A DNA stretch of 35,453 nucleotides from Clostridia bacterium (GCA_017406805.1 JAFQXU010000012.1:1-35453); one strand, 5' to 3'; counted from the stretch's first letter, positions 7,773-16,427 are shown. The notes: generated by a model not told the origin, from the letters alone. Numbers and translations: made by a program.

Positions 7773-9500
7773 CTATTTATCAAAATCTCTTAGCAAAATC
7801 AAGCTGTTGTAAAGGCAAAGAGTTCCATATCCCCAAGAACTGTTTGGATAAACTCTTTCCGGGGATCTTTTTGCCCCTCTTTTTAAGTAAGACTTTATTT
7901 TTTCACCATACAAAAACGGGTCATTTCCGTTAATTATTCCCCACTGCATCATAAGAGACACCGAACCGGCAACAAAAGGTGCGGCAAAACTTGTGCCGGT
8001 AAAAACGCCGTAACCTCCTCCGGACTGTGTGGTTATAACATTCACAGATGGTGCGACCAAATCGGGCTTAACATAAACAACGTCAATTGTGTACCCTTTC
8101 CCCGAAAAAGATGATATTATCTCGCGGGAAGAATCGTAGCCACCCACTGTGATTACATTCTGCGCTGTTGAAGGTATCGTTAAAGTGGAATTTTCTTCCG
8201 GGAGCGAAAAAGCAGTTTCTCGGCCAACTTCTTCCACTGTGGGAAGATAAATATCAAAATCTCCGTCAACTATATTTGAAGCCCGAATTTTTATTGTATA
8301 TACTCCCACATACGGCGCATTTTCGGGAGTGTTTATCTGAAAAAATATTTCCTGAAAAGAATTATAAAACTGCGGCTGACCATAATTTATAATCACAGAA
8401 GCATCACCGAGGTTATACGTGCGAGTAGTTTCATAAGGAAGTACCTCCCCAGTGGTGTATCCATTTGGAAAAATAAGCTCTACAGTAAAAACGTCCACAA
8501 AATTTTTCCACAAAGCCAAATAAAAAGAAGGGTTTTTCCCCGAGTAAAAAAAATTAATTTCCTGGGTTTCTTCTGATTTTATATTGCCCCGGTAATGATG
8601 CCCTGCGTCTCCTTCGTTACCCGACGCCACACAGATAGAAGTTTTCCATATTTGTGCCATATCGTCAATAAAATTTTCAAAAAGCGATTGCCCATTATGC
8701 GGCCCATCATTCGTTCCGTAACTAATATTAACAGCCAACGGCATTTTTAATTCTTGCGCACGTGTCACCACATATTTTAAAGCTCTCATAAGTTCCGTGG
8801 TTTTTGCAAAAGACGGATAACCTTTTTCGCCTAATTTTACTATAAGTAAATCTGCCTCCGGAGCAATTCCCACATTTAGTCCCGCTGAAGCTCTGCCGTT
8901 TCCTGCGGCAATACCGGCAATTGCAGTTCCATGACCAACCACATCTTCTTCCGGCACAATTTCCCGGGGATTTTCGCTTTTTAAAGCCTCGTTTATTTTT
9001 TGATTATCATATTCACTACCTCCGGTGAAACCACTCGGCGGAGTACCATTTACAGTTTGATCCCACATATATAAAATTCTACTGGTTCCATCTTCGTTTA
9101 TAAAATCAGGGTGAGTGTAATCAATTCCGGAATCTATTATGGCAATTAGCGTACCTTTGCCCGTAAGGTCAAATTGATTAGAAGATTTTACTGTATTTAT
9201 ACATGATTTACCGATTTCATCTCTTAAATTAATCGACAAAACCTTGGGCGTTTCAATATTTTCAATTTCCGTGTAATTCAAAAGCTCGGGCAGTTTGCTA
9301 AGCTCAAGGGTTAAAATTGCGTAATTTTGGCTCAGAACCTCAACTTCTATACCAAGTTCTTCCCCGACTTTTAAAATATCTCCATTAAATTTAACTATTA
9401 CTTCCCATTTTTTAATATTTTCTTCGTATCCCGCCGAAAGCTCCGTATTTTTAAAATCCGAAAGCAAAGACCTGTTTAGTAACCTATTGGTAAAGGGCAT
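7773..9500 (-). CDS. Csp-like S8 family serine peptidase (first of pair)
   Basis: Paralogue of the next gene, 575 residues, again without signal peptide. A short N-terminal segment (about 1-105) resembles the Csp prodomain and precedes the protease. The triad is Asp123 (AIIDSGIDYT), His190 (VVGHGTAIAG) and Ser504 (FTGTSFAAPF), with the oxyanion Asn in SGNEGDAGHH. The Csp-type insert domain lies between His and Ser. I chose ATG 9500 because AGAGGTG sits 6 nt ahead; a GTG at 9509 would put the start inside that ribosome site. First gene of a two-gene operon ending at the bidirectional terminator. With spoIIE and a spoVM-like gene nearby, a spore-germination role is plausible but not shown. Confidence 0.88.
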   Translation of the reverse strand: MPFTNRLLNRSLLSDFKNTELSAGYEENIKKWEVIVKFNGDILKVGEELGIEVEVLSQNYAILTLELSKLPELLNYTEIENIETPKVLSINLRDEIGKSCINTVKSSNQFDLTGKGTLIAIIDSGIDYTHPDFINEDGTSRILYMWDQTVNGTPPSGFTGGSEYDNQKINEALKSENPREIVPEEDVVGHGTAIAGIAAGNGRASAGLNVGIAPEADLLIVKLGEKGYPSFAKTTELMRALKYVVTRAQELKMPLAVNISYGTNDGPHNGQSLFENFIDDMAQIWKTSICVASGNEGDAGHHYRGNIKSEETQEINFFYSGKNPSFYLALWKNFVDVFTVELIFPNGYTTGEVLPYETTRTYNLGDASVIINYGQPQFYNSFQEIFFQINTPENAPYVGVYTIKIRASNIVDGDFDIYLPTVEEVGRETAFSLPEENSTLTIPSTAQNVITVGGYDSSREIISSFSGKGYTIDVVYVKPDLVAPSVNVITTQSGGGYGVFTGTSFAAPFVAGSVSLMMQWGIINGNDPFLYGEKIKSYLKRGAKRSPERVYPNSSWGYGTLCLYNSLILLRDFDK

Positions 9501-9617
9501 ATTTTTCACCTCTTTTTAAATAATATGAAAAGTGAAAAATGTTTTATTACCATGCAAATATATAAAATTTGTAATTATTATAATATGATTATTTTTTACT
9601 TAAATTATAAAAATACA

Positions 9618-9646
9618 TTGACTTTTTTAAATAAACTATATATAAT
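9618..9646 (+). promoter_or_regulatory. Strong sigma-A promoter of the 82-residue protein gene
   Basis: TTGACT (9618-9623), exactly 17 bp, TATAAT (9641-9646), about 69 nt ahead of the start codon. This is one of the closest matches to the vegetative consensus in the window. Confidence 0.85.
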
Positions 9647-9714
9647 ATGTGCATAAATATATTTGTTTTCAAAATATATTTATGCAAAAATTTACATTTT
9701 AGGAGGTAATTAAA

Positions 9715-9963
9715 ATGGAAGAAATCAAAAACAAAGCAGAAAAACTCGAAAGAAGCGAAGAAGAAAAAGTATCCGGTGGATATGTACACGAACGCCCCGG
9801 AGCATCGTTTCCATTTGTAGTGGTAAATGACTACGACGGAAGCGTAATAGGAAGGTACAAAACTAAAGAAGAAGCAGAAGCGGCCGCTAAAAATTGGAGA
9901 TTATCCGCAAGAGTGCTTACCAATAAAGAATATACTGACCTTATCGATTCCGGAAAACTTTAA
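9715..9963 (+). CDS. Small protein with double-glycine-leader-like N-terminus, unknown function
   Basis: I do not recognise this 82-residue protein. It has a consensus promoter, an optimal ribosome site (TAGGAGG, 7 nt from ATG) and its own terminator, so it is surely expressed and monocistronic. The first 22 residues are charged and end EEEKVSGGY, which looks like the leader of peptides cut by peptidase-containing ABC transporters (usual form ELxxVxGG). The remaining 60 residues contain DYDGSVIGRYKTKEEAEAAAKNW, which reads like a small alpha-beta fold, and have no Cys, so a classic lantibiotic core is unlikely. No transporter or maturase gene is in the window. It could equally be a plain cytoplasmic small protein. 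Confidence 0.75.
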   Translation: MEEIKNKAEKLERSEEEKVSGGYVHERPGASFPFVVVNDYDGSVIGRYKTKEEAEAAAKNWRLSARVLTNKEYTDLIDSGKL

Positions 9964-9988
9964 CTAAAAATTTATAAGCATAAAGAAA

Positions 9989-10022
9989 CTCACCGCCCAA
10001 AATATGCGGTGAGCTTTTTTTA
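9989..10022 (+). terminator. Terminator after the 82-residue protein gene
   Basis: CTCACCGC pairs with GCGGTGAG across a 9-nt loop, followed by C and a run of seven T. It sits 25 bp after the stop codon and next to the end of the convergent hsp20 gene. Confidence 0.85.
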
Positions 10023-10030
10023 TTAGTTTT

Positions 10031-10459
10031 TTATTCTATGTTTATTGTCTTTTTTCCTCCTGTTTTTTGCTCTTTCTTTGGAAAATTAATGGTAAGTATA
10101 TTATCTTCAAATTTTGCTTTTATGTCATCTTCCGTTAATTCTTCACCCACAAAAAAGCTACGTCTGTATCTTCCGGTAGATCTTTCTCTGCGCAAATAAT
10201 TTTTAGAATCATCTTTTTCTTCTTTTTTCACATTGCTTGACGCTGTGATTATTAAATACCCTTTGCTTAGCTCTATTTTTATGTCCTCTTTTTTAACTCC
10301 GGGAAGGTCTATTACCATTTCTATGTCATCGCCTTTTTCTGCAATGTCTGTCCTCATTACGTTTTCAAATTCCGGACGAACATCAATTTTTTTGAAAAAA
10401 TCATCAAAAGGGCTTTTAAGTTCACCAAATAAATCTCCTCCGTATGGCATTAAATACAT
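10031..10459 (-). CDS. Hsp20/alpha-crystallin family small heat-shock protein
   Basis: Small heat-shock proteins hold unfolding proteins in an ATP-independent way. The 142-residue protein has an alpha-crystallin domain from about residue 37 to 130: the start TDIAEKGDDIEMVIDLPGVKKEDI, a beta-strand GYLIITAS, the conserved RRERSTGRYRRSF and the end FEDNILTINFPK. A C-terminal I-x-I type motif (TINIE) that drives oligomer assembly is present. ATG 10459 follows AGGAGG by 9 nt; an in-frame TTG at 10468 lies too close to that site. It faces the 82-residue protein gene and is probably monocistronic. I see no CIRCE element upstream; the gap up to 10671 shows no further gene. Confidence 0.95.
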   Translation of the reverse strand: MYLMPYGGDLFGELKSPFDDFFKKIDVRPEFENVMRTDIAEKGDDIEMVIDLPGVKKEDIKIELSKGYLIITASSNVKKEEKDDSKNYLRRERSTGRYRRSFFVGEELTEDDIKAKFEDNILTINFPKKEQKTGGKKTINIE

Positions 10460-10671
10460 AAAAATCAACCTCCTAAAAATTTTAATATAGATAAATTTAT
10501 ACCTACAACTAGAATTTTATCACTGCTTTTTAATACGGTCAACACTTAATTTCTAATTTTTATTTTTTTTTTTACCCCTTTTTATACTATTATTCCTAAA
10601 TTTGATAATATTATTTATAAGTGGTATTATTTAAAAGGTGCTAAACTTTAAACACGAAAGGAAATTTAATT

Positions 10672-11364
10672 ATGATATTTTATACATCAGGCTTTAGCTT
10701 TTTAACACTTATTGTTTCGGTGCTAATTGCATTATTTGCCGAAATAAAAGTAAAACACGCTTTTAGTAAATACTCCAAAATCCCTACAAAAAGCGGCATT
10801 TCCGGTGCAGAATGTGCAAAAATAATCTTAAAAGACAAAAACATAAACGGCGTATCGGTAAACCAAACTCGTGGATATTTCAGCGATTTTTTTGACCCAA
10901 GATCCGGCGGTGTTTACCTTTCGGACGAAGTATACGGGAAAAACTCCATCGCCGCAATAAGCGTCGCGGCGCACGAATGCGGCCATGCTGACCAACACGA
11001 CAAAGGATATTTTCCAATAAAAATAAGAGAATTTTTAATACCGATTTGTAATATAAGCTCCAAACTCTCCATGCCGCTTGTGATGATAGGAATAATATTC
11101 CCCACAGACTCAAACTTTTTACTAAACCTGGGGATTTTGCTTTTTGCGGTGGCGCTGCTGTTTCAAATTGTAACATTACCTGTGGAATTCAACGCAAGCA
11201 ACCGCGCACTGAGGTCTTTATCGAAAAATAACATCTTAGCACCGGAAGAACTTAAAGGCGCAAACGCTGTACTAAGTGCGGCGGCACTTACTTACGTGGC
11301 GGCAACCTTAAACTCGCTTCTTTACCTTTTAAGGCTGATATTCATATCGAGAAACAGAGATTAA
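10672..11364 (+). CDS. YugP-type membrane zinc metallopeptidase
   Basis: A membrane-embedded peptidase of the YugP family, of unknown substrate. The 230 residues match the family length. The zinc site is HECGH (His101, Glu102, His105), directly followed by the family's ADQH. Ahead of it are RGYFSDFFDPRSGGVYLS, typical of YugP, and an N-terminal membrane segment (about 5-23). Two or three more membrane segments follow (about 127-165 and 200-220), and PVEFNASNRA supplies a likely third zinc ligand (Glu), also typical. The ATG follows AAAGGAAA. A clear terminator lies 3 bp behind the stop codon, so it is a single-gene unit. Confidence 0.92.
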   Translation: MIFYTSGFSFLTLIVSVLIALFAEIKVKHAFSKYSKIPTKSGISGAECAKIILKDKNINGVSVNQTRGYFSDFFDPRSGGVYLSDEVYGKNSIAAISVAAHECGHADQHDKGYFPIKIREFLIPICNISSKLSMPLVMIGIIFPTDSNFLLNLGILLFAVALLFQIVTLPVEFNASNRALRSLSKNNILAPEELKGANAVLSAAALTYVAATLNSLLYLLRLIFISRNRD

Positions 11365-11367
11365 ATG

Positions 11368-11398
11368 AAAAGCTATTTCGTTTGAAATAGCTTTTTTA
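11368..11398 (+). terminator. Terminator after the YugP-type gene
   Basis: A perfect 12-bp stem (AAAAGCTATTTC with its complement) around a 4-nt loop, ending in a T-run. Confidence 0.85.
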
Positions 11399-11505
11399 TT
11401 ATAAAATTTTTTAAATAAAAAATTCAGTAAAAAATAAATTGGTTTTTATTTATAATTAATGTATAATTAAAATATAATTAATTTATTTTTTATTGGAGAA
11501 CACTT

Positions 11506-13032
11506 ATGAATTCAAAAATTTTTAGCATGGGCATAAACGGATTAGAAGCTTTTGTGGTAACTATTGAATCAGACATTTCAAACGGCATTCCCTCTTGCGA
11601 AATTGTTGGTCTGCCTGATGCTTCTATAAAAGAATCAAAAAACAGAGTCCGGGCAGCAATAAAAAATTCGGGATTTAAATTTCCGGTTTCGCGCATTATC
11701 ATAAATCTTGCACCGGCAGATATAAGAAAAGCAGGTTCTCTGTACGATTTGCCCATTCTTTTGTCAATTTTAAAATCAAACGGGAAAATAACAGATATTC
11801 CTGAAAAATCCGCTTTTATCGGAGAGCTTTCGCTAAGCGGAGACATTTGCCCTGTAAATGGCGTACTGCCAATGACAATCCACGCAAAGCAAAACGGTTT
11901 TGAAAACATCTTCGTGCCAGAAAAAAACGCCGTTGAAGCCGCAACGATATCAGGAATAAATGTTTATCCCGTTAAAAATGTAAGGGAAATAACAGACCAC
12001 CTGCAAAAAGAAAAAAATATATCTCCACAGCCGCAAACAAATATACAAATAAAACCCTCTGAATTCACGCTTGATTTTTCACAAGTAAAAGGTCAATATA
12101 ACGTAAAAAGAGCCCTGGAAATCGCTGCCGCAGGAAACCACAATGTACTGCTAATCGGTCCTCCCGGGTCAGGAAAAAGTATGCTTGCAAAAAGGCTACC
12201 CTCTATTTTGCCGGAAATGACGTTTGACGAAATAATCGAAACAACCAAAATTCACTCTATTGCGGGAATTTTGCAAAACAATTCCCCACTCGTTACGCAA
12301 AGGCCATTTAGAACTCCACACCACACAACCTCCACTGCCGGGCTCTCTGGCGGAGGAAGCATACCCCAGCCGGGAGAAATCTCGCTCGCGCATAACGGCG
12401 TGCTGTTTTTAGATGAATTATCGGAATTTTCCCGCGCTACAATAGAAACTCTGCGCCAACCAATTGAAGAAGGCATTATTACACTTTCCAGAGCAAAAAT
12501 AGCGCTTTCATACCCTTGCTCATTTATGCTGATAGCAGCAACAAACCCATGCCCGTGCGGATATTTTGGCCACCCAAACAAACAGTGCACATGCTCACCG
12601 GCAGCAGTTTCACGCTACCTTTCAAAAATTTCCGGGCCACTGCTGGACAGAATGGATATACATGTGGAAGTTTCACCAGTAAACTTTGAAAATCTTTCAT
12701 CAACCGAAATGCTGGAAACATCTGAAACTATTCGCAAACGTGTAAATGAAGCGAGAAACATTCAAAAAGAACGTTTAAAACTAATAAATGTAAATTCAAA
12801 CTCAAAAATTCCCGCACATATGCTGCAAAAAACATGCCCACTGACAGAAAAAGCAAAATCCATACTGGAAAAAGCCTTTAATAAACTCGGGCTTTCCGCC
12901 AGAGGTTACGATAAAATCCTAAAAATATCCCGAACAATTGCAGACCTGGACAAAAAAGAAAAAATAGACTTTGACCATATCTGCGAAGCTATTCAGTACC
13001 GAAGTTTAGACCGAAAATACTGGCAAAAATAA
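11506..13032 (+). CDS. comM: YifB/ComM family Mg-chelatase-like AAA+ ATPase
   Basis: ComM-type hexameric AAA+ proteins act as branch-migration helicases on recombining DNA, shown for ComM in natural transformation. The 508-residue protein has the full architecture: an N-terminal Lon-protease-like domain (1-170; SCEIVGLPDASIKESKNRVR), the AAA+ core with Walker A GPPGSGKS (218-225), Walker B LFLDELSEF, the TPHHTTS segment, a CxCxx-type cluster (NPCPCGYFGH and CTCSPAA) typical of the chelatase-like group, and the C-terminal helical domain (RGYDKILKISRTIADL). ATG 11506 follows TTGGAGA by 7 nt. It converges with spoIIE, with 5 bp between the stop codons. Whether it serves transformation here is unknown; the gene is common in non-competent clostridia too. 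Confidence 0.93.
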   Translation: MNSKIFSMGINGLEAFVVTIESDISNGIPSCEIVGLPDASIKESKNRVRAAIKNSGFKFPVSRIIINLAPADIRKAGSLYDLPILLSILKSNGKITDIPEKSAFIGELSLSGDICPVNGVLPMTIHAKQNGFENIFVPEKNAVEAATISGINVYPVKNVREITDHLQKEKNISPQPQTNIQIKPSEFTLDFSQVKGQYNVKRALEIAAAGNHNVLLIGPPGSGKSMLAKRLPSILPEMTFDEIIETTKIHSIAGILQNNSPLVTQRPFRTPHHTTSTAGLSGGGSIPQPGEISLAHNGVLFLDELSEFSRATIETLRQPIEEGIITLSRAKIALSYPCSFMLIAATNPCPCGYFGHPNKQCTCSPAAVSRYLSKISGPLLDRMDIHVEVSPVNFENLSSTEMLETSETIRKRVNEARNIQKERLKLINVNSNSKIPAHMLQKTCPLTEKAKSILEKAFNKLGLSARGYDKILKISRTIADLDKKEKIDFDHICEAIQYRSLDRKYWQK

Positions 13033-13037
13033 ATTAT

Positions 13038-15362
13038 TTACCTATACAAATGAATCGCCACGGCACTTATATCGTCGTCGTGCGTTTCTTTGCGCAAATT
13101 TATTGCTTCGTTTACAACCATTTTTGCAAGTTCCTGAGCGGAATTATAAATTTTAGATTTTAAAATATTTTCTATAAACTCGCTGCCGATATCCGTGGCA
13201 CCGTCTGAAACCATCAAAATAATGTCGCCGTTTTTTAAATTATAAACCTTTTCAGAAAAAGACGCCTCGTTTAATATTCCTATCGGCAAAGTTTCAAAGC
13301 TTATTTTTTTAACTTCGTTATCTCTGAGCAAAAACGTTGTCGGGGCCCCTGCTTTTATAAATTTTGCCTCACCGGTTAATAAATTAAGCGACAATGCATC
13401 AATCGTAGTAAGCGATTCATCGCCCGACCTTAGCAAAAGAGCGGAATTTACAAATTTAATTGCGCTGGCAACACTCACACCGGATTTAACAAAATTTTTC
13501 ATAAGTTCTGCCGTCATGGAACCTTCCGCTGCAGCTTTAACGCCTGTACCCATACCGTCACTTATAAACACATTAAAAATTCCAAAACCGTCTTCAAAAT
13601 ACCGGCAACTGTCCCCGCACATTCTTCCGTTATTAAACGTATGCTGGCTGACACCAACGCTTACGGAATAAATCTTTTTTTCCGATATTTTTATTTTAAA
13701 AACATCTGCGCATTCGCAAAGCACCGGCATATTCATTTTTCTTCCACTTACTTTAGAAACCACTTTATAAATTTCGTAAAGCATTTCTTCACTAGGCCTG
13801 TAACTGCACTCAATTTCCAAAAATATTTTCCCGTTTCTATCTACAAATGAATTCACGGACGTATATTTTATATTTAAGTTTTTAAATTCGTTTTTAATTT
13901 TCACGGAAAGCTTTTCGCTAATACTAACAACTTCCGAAAACTCCCCCGTAAGATCCTTTAGCAAAGAACCAACTGCGCTAAATTGCTCGGAAATAATATT
14001 TTTAAATTCCATTATTTTTAGCTTTGAATTTTTTTCGGACCTTAAATTATTATAAAACTTAGAAATTTCTTTTGTAAGGCTGTCTGTTTGGTAGCACCTT
14101 TGCAAAAAATCGGTCGATAGATTAAAATTCATAAATTCTTTGTTTTTAGAAACGTTTTCATAAATATTAATAATGTTTTTTTCTGTGCTGTCAAAATTTT
14201 CTGACCAGCACTTTTCGTTTTTACCACAATTTACACAGTGATTAGCTGCAGCTTGCAAACACATAAGCCTGGGGCTTGTTTCTTCTTTTTTTAAAAATCT
14301 GTTTGATGCGTTTTCTATAATTTTTGGTACACAGCATAAAAATTTGGACAAAAATTTTATTTTTTGAATTATAAACCTCTTTGTTTCTTCTCCTCCGTCA
14401 TCACCGGCACTGCTTAGCTTGGGTAAAAATAATCTGCATCTGTAAATGAATTTTTTGGGAATAACTAAAAACAGCAAACTCCCAAGAATCAACTCATATG
14501 TACATATAATAATTCCGTCGGTATTTACAAGCGGGAAAAACGTCAGCCCCGCCGAAAGCAAAAACGACAAACAAACACCAATCCTGCCAAAAGGCGAAAA
14601 CAACCCGGAAATCATTCCTCCAAAAGGATAAAAATTAGAAGTATATGGCACACCTAAAAAAGACAAGCTAAAAATAGCTCCCATTGCTGCACCGACCAAC
14701 GCACCACCAAAAGCCCCCACCACATAAGAAGTAATCAGCGTAGCGGTTATTCCTAAAACTCTGCCCAAAGAAACACCGCCTATATTAATCTGAGAAACAG
14801 AAAACAAAATTATACTTAAACTTACCGCTAAGCAGACAAAATCTTTTTGCCCCAATGAATAAATTTTTTTATTTGCAATAATTTTAAAAGTATTATCAAA
14901 AAAGTATGCCGTCCCCGCGGCAACAGTCGCCTCGAGTATACTTATAAATATATCCAAGCCGTCAATACCATACGCAAAATCCATTGCAAAACCCGTTACC
15001 AAAGCAGAAAAAAACACAACCAAAGGTGTATATAAAAAATGCTTTTTAATTTTATATAAATCACTAAGCGTCCATTTTGCGGCAGCTATTGCCACTATTG
15101 TGGATATGTACCTAATTGCCGGGCCAAGCCTTAAAGGAAACAAATAACCCATTGCCGCACCTATTAATGTAGGGGCAAAAAAACTTCCCGGCGCAGATGC
15201 CGAAAAAGACAAACCAAACGGATAATACCTCCCTAAAACTGCACCCCTGGACACCAAAATACCCGAAATAAAGCACATAAGCTTAATAAAAGCTATTTTT
15301 AATGAATAATTTTTTGCCATGTTTAAGAATTTTTCTTTTGAATTTAGTGTTATACTTTTCAA
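13038..15362 (-). CDS. spoIIE: Stage II sporulation protein E (PP2C phosphatase)
   Basis: SpoIIE dephosphorylates the anti-anti-sigma factor SpoIIAA in the forespore, which frees sigma-F, and it also helps place the asymmetric septum. The 774 residues show about ten membrane segments in the first 300 residues, a middle domain with a Cys cluster (CVNCGKNEKCW) and a C-terminal PP2C domain from about 580. Metal-binding motifs are visible: FISDGMGTGVKAAAEG, TIDALSLNLLTGEAKFIKAGA, MVSDGATDIG and DDISAVAIHL. I take the TTG at 15362 as start, with AGGTGG 9 nt ahead; the next ATG (residue 15) has no ribosome site. It is one transcription unit behind a candidate promoter with an unusually wide spacer. 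Confidence 0.95.
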   Translation of the reverse strand: MKSITLNSKEKFLNMAKNYSLKIAFIKLMCFISGILVSRGAVLGRYYPFGLSFSASAPGSFFAPTLIGAAMGYLFPLRLGPAIRYISTIVAIAAAKWTLSDLYKIKKHFLYTPLVVFFSALVTGFAMDFAYGIDGLDIFISILEATVAAGTAYFFDNTFKIIANKKIYSLGQKDFVCLAVSLSIILFSVSQINIGGVSLGRVLGITATLITSYVVGAFGGALVGAAMGAIFSLSFLGVPYTSNFYPFGGMISGLFSPFGRIGVCLSFLLSAGLTFFPLVNTDGIIICTYELILGSLLFLVIPKKFIYRCRLFLPKLSSAGDDGGEETKRFIIQKIKFLSKFLCCVPKIIENASNRFLKKEETSPRLMCLQAAANHCVNCGKNEKCWSENFDSTEKNIINIYENVSKNKEFMNFNLSTDFLQRCYQTDSLTKEISKFYNNLRSEKNSKLKIMEFKNIISEQFSAVGSLLKDLTGEFSEVVSISEKLSVKIKNEFKNLNIKYTSVNSFVDRNGKIFLEIECSYRPSEEMLYEIYKVVSKVSGRKMNMPVLCECADVFKIKISEKKIYSVSVGVSQHTFNNGRMCGDSCRYFEDGFGIFNVFISDGMGTGVKAAAEGSMTAELMKNFVKSGVSVASAIKFVNSALLLRSGDESLTTIDALSLNLLTGEAKFIKAGAPTTFLLRDNEVKKISFETLPIGILNEASFSEKVYNLKNGDIILMVSDGATDIGSEFIENILKSKIYNSAQELAKMVVNEAINLRKETHDDDISAVAIHLYR

Positions 15363-15401
15363 CTTCCAACGCCACCTAATTTAAAATTTTTACTAAACAC
15401 A

Positions 15402-15435
15402 ATTATAAAAACATCCAAAGTAATTTAATTGTCAT
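15402..15435 (-). promoter_or_regulatory. Candidate spoIIE promoter with 22-bp spacer
   Basis: On the minus strand ATGACA (15435-15430) and TATAAT (15407-15402) are 22 bp apart. In B. subtilis the Spo0A-activated sigma-A promoters of spoIIE and spoIIG have 21-22 bp spacers, so the geometry fits. On the plus strand TTGTCATA overlaps the -35 box and only partly matches the 0A box (TGTCGAA), so Spo0A control is inferred. Confidence 0.45.
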
Positions 15436-15563
15436 ATCACGCTGGAAATAAAAAGGTTATTTTATAAAAAATTATTTTATATCACTACATTATGCCGATT
15501 TTTAAAAAAATATTTAGAATTATAAAGAAGTTTTGGTGTGGATTTGTGAAAAATCACAAATTT

Positions 15564-15863
15564 TTAAAAATAATATTTCATTGTTTTTTCTATCCTAGAT
15601 TTTCCCTTTTTTATATGCCTGGAAACCGAAGAAACGCATATGCCGAGTTCTCTGGCGATTTCACGCATTTTCATCATTTTTCCATAATATAGCCAAATAC
15701 AGAGCTGCTGCCTTTCGGTAAGTTCACCTTTTATTATATTTTTAAGTGAATACACCATCTTTTTATATTTTGTATCTTCCCCGTCAAAAGTGTCCGCTTT
15801 ATATTTATAAATACTTGCCAAAGACTCTGTAAAATTATCTAAGTAAAAACATTTATTTGCCAC
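15564..15863 (-). CDS. Sigma-70 region-4-like helix-turn-helix protein
   Basis: A 99-residue DNA-binding protein. Its second half matches region 4 of sigma factors: ELTERQQLCIWLYYGKMMKM, then the helix-turn-helix MREIARELGICVSSVSRHIKKGKSRIEK. The first half (about 1-45) carries no region-2 signature, so it is not a full sigma factor. It may be a transcriptional regulator or a small sigma-like protein of the type seen in clostridial accessory operons. The ATG overlaps the end of the upstream 71-residue gene by 11 bp, which means translational coupling. Divergent from an XRE regulator. Cellular target unknown. The 200-bp gap to spoIIE holds a plus-strand hairpin at 15542-15561 and the spoIIE promoter. 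Confidence 0.75.
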   Translation of the reverse strand: MANKCFYLDNFTESLASIYKYKADTFDGEDTKYKKMVYSLKNIIKGELTERQQLCIWLYYGKMMKMREIARELGICVSSVSRHIKKGKSRIEKTMKYYF

Positions 15864-16068
15864 TTGTTAAAACCTCACCTTTTCTTTTTAAATATTGTGC
15901 AGTGTGTAGCAAATCCAAATACATTGGATACAAAACAGAAATTCTGTAATTAATTTTTTCTTTTTCAAAATTCGTCGCCTTCACACTTTGTGTTTTTAAT
16001 ATTTTTATATGAACCCTTAGTATTTCCGCCTGCTTAGAATATTCTTTATACATAGATTTATAAAACAT
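15853..16068 (-). CDS. Small hypothetical protein in operon with sigma-4-like gene
   Basis: I do not recognise this 71-residue basic protein. It reads as mainly helical: YSKQAEILRVHIKILKTQSV, then EKEKINYRISVLYPMYLDLL and TAQYLKRKGE, and could form a helical hairpin. I chose ATG 16068 because GGGGGG lies 5 nt ahead; the ATG at 16089 would start inside the palindrome described below and upstream of that ribosome site. It overlaps the sigma-4-like gene by 11 bp. The pairing suggests a joint role, perhaps as a partner that controls the sigma-like protein, but nothing in the sequence proves this. Confidence 0.7.
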   Translation of the reverse strand: MFYKSMYKEYSKQAEILRVHIKILKTQSVKATNFEKEKINYRISVLYPMYLDLLHTAQYLKRKGEVLTSGK

Positions 16069-16082
16069 ATTAACCCCCCTTT

Positions 16083-16097
16083 TACACATTTCGTGTA
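16083..16097. promoter_or_regulatory. Palindrome TACACATTTCGTGTA ahead of the two-gene operon
   Basis: Perfect 5-bp arms TACAC and GTGTA around 5 bases, 14 bp ahead of the 71-residue gene. The same TACACAT word recurs in the divergent promoter at 16267, so it may be an operator of the neighbouring XRE regulator. Confidence 0.4.
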
Positions 16098-16266
16098 GTA
16101 AAAACTAAAAAAATAAAAACCTAATTTATTTCCTAGGTTAACAGACTTTTTCTAAACTTACAGGCTCCTACATTTCAATGGTATCATATGTATATTAAAA
16201 CGTCAACTAAAATTTATTTTTTAATTTAATAACACAAAAATATACACCATACATACTAACTAAATC

Positions 16267-16305
16267 TACACATTTATTGAACACTATGTGTGTAAGTGAT
16301 ATAAT
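16267..16305 (+). promoter_or_regulatory. Promoter with overlapping dyad, reading toward the XRE gene
   Basis: TTGAAC (16277-16282), 17 bp, TATAAT (16300-16305) with TG at 16297-16298 as extended -10. ACACAT (16268-16273) and ATGTGT (16286-16291) form a dyad across the -35 box, a position where a bound repressor would block transcription. The leader to the XRE gene would be about 115 nt. The rest of the 16098-16427 gap shows no gene. Confidence 0.55.
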
Positions 16306-16427
16306 ATTTTTATACTCTTGTTTTTATCGACAAAATTTTGCTTATTTTTCACCTTAAAAGTATTAACCTTAATAAATAAAGCCTTTTACAGCAAATATTT
16401 ATTATAATTATAAAGGGGGGCATACCC

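Noticed and set aside
11490..11909. 139-codon minus-strand open frame
   Set aside because: Opposite the conserved N-terminal domain of ComM; no ribosome site.
15542..15565. Hairpin ATTTGTG/CACAAAT followed by TTTT on the plus strand
   Set aside because: It looks like a weak plus-strand terminator, but no plus-strand gene precedes it, and on the minus strand it has no T-run.
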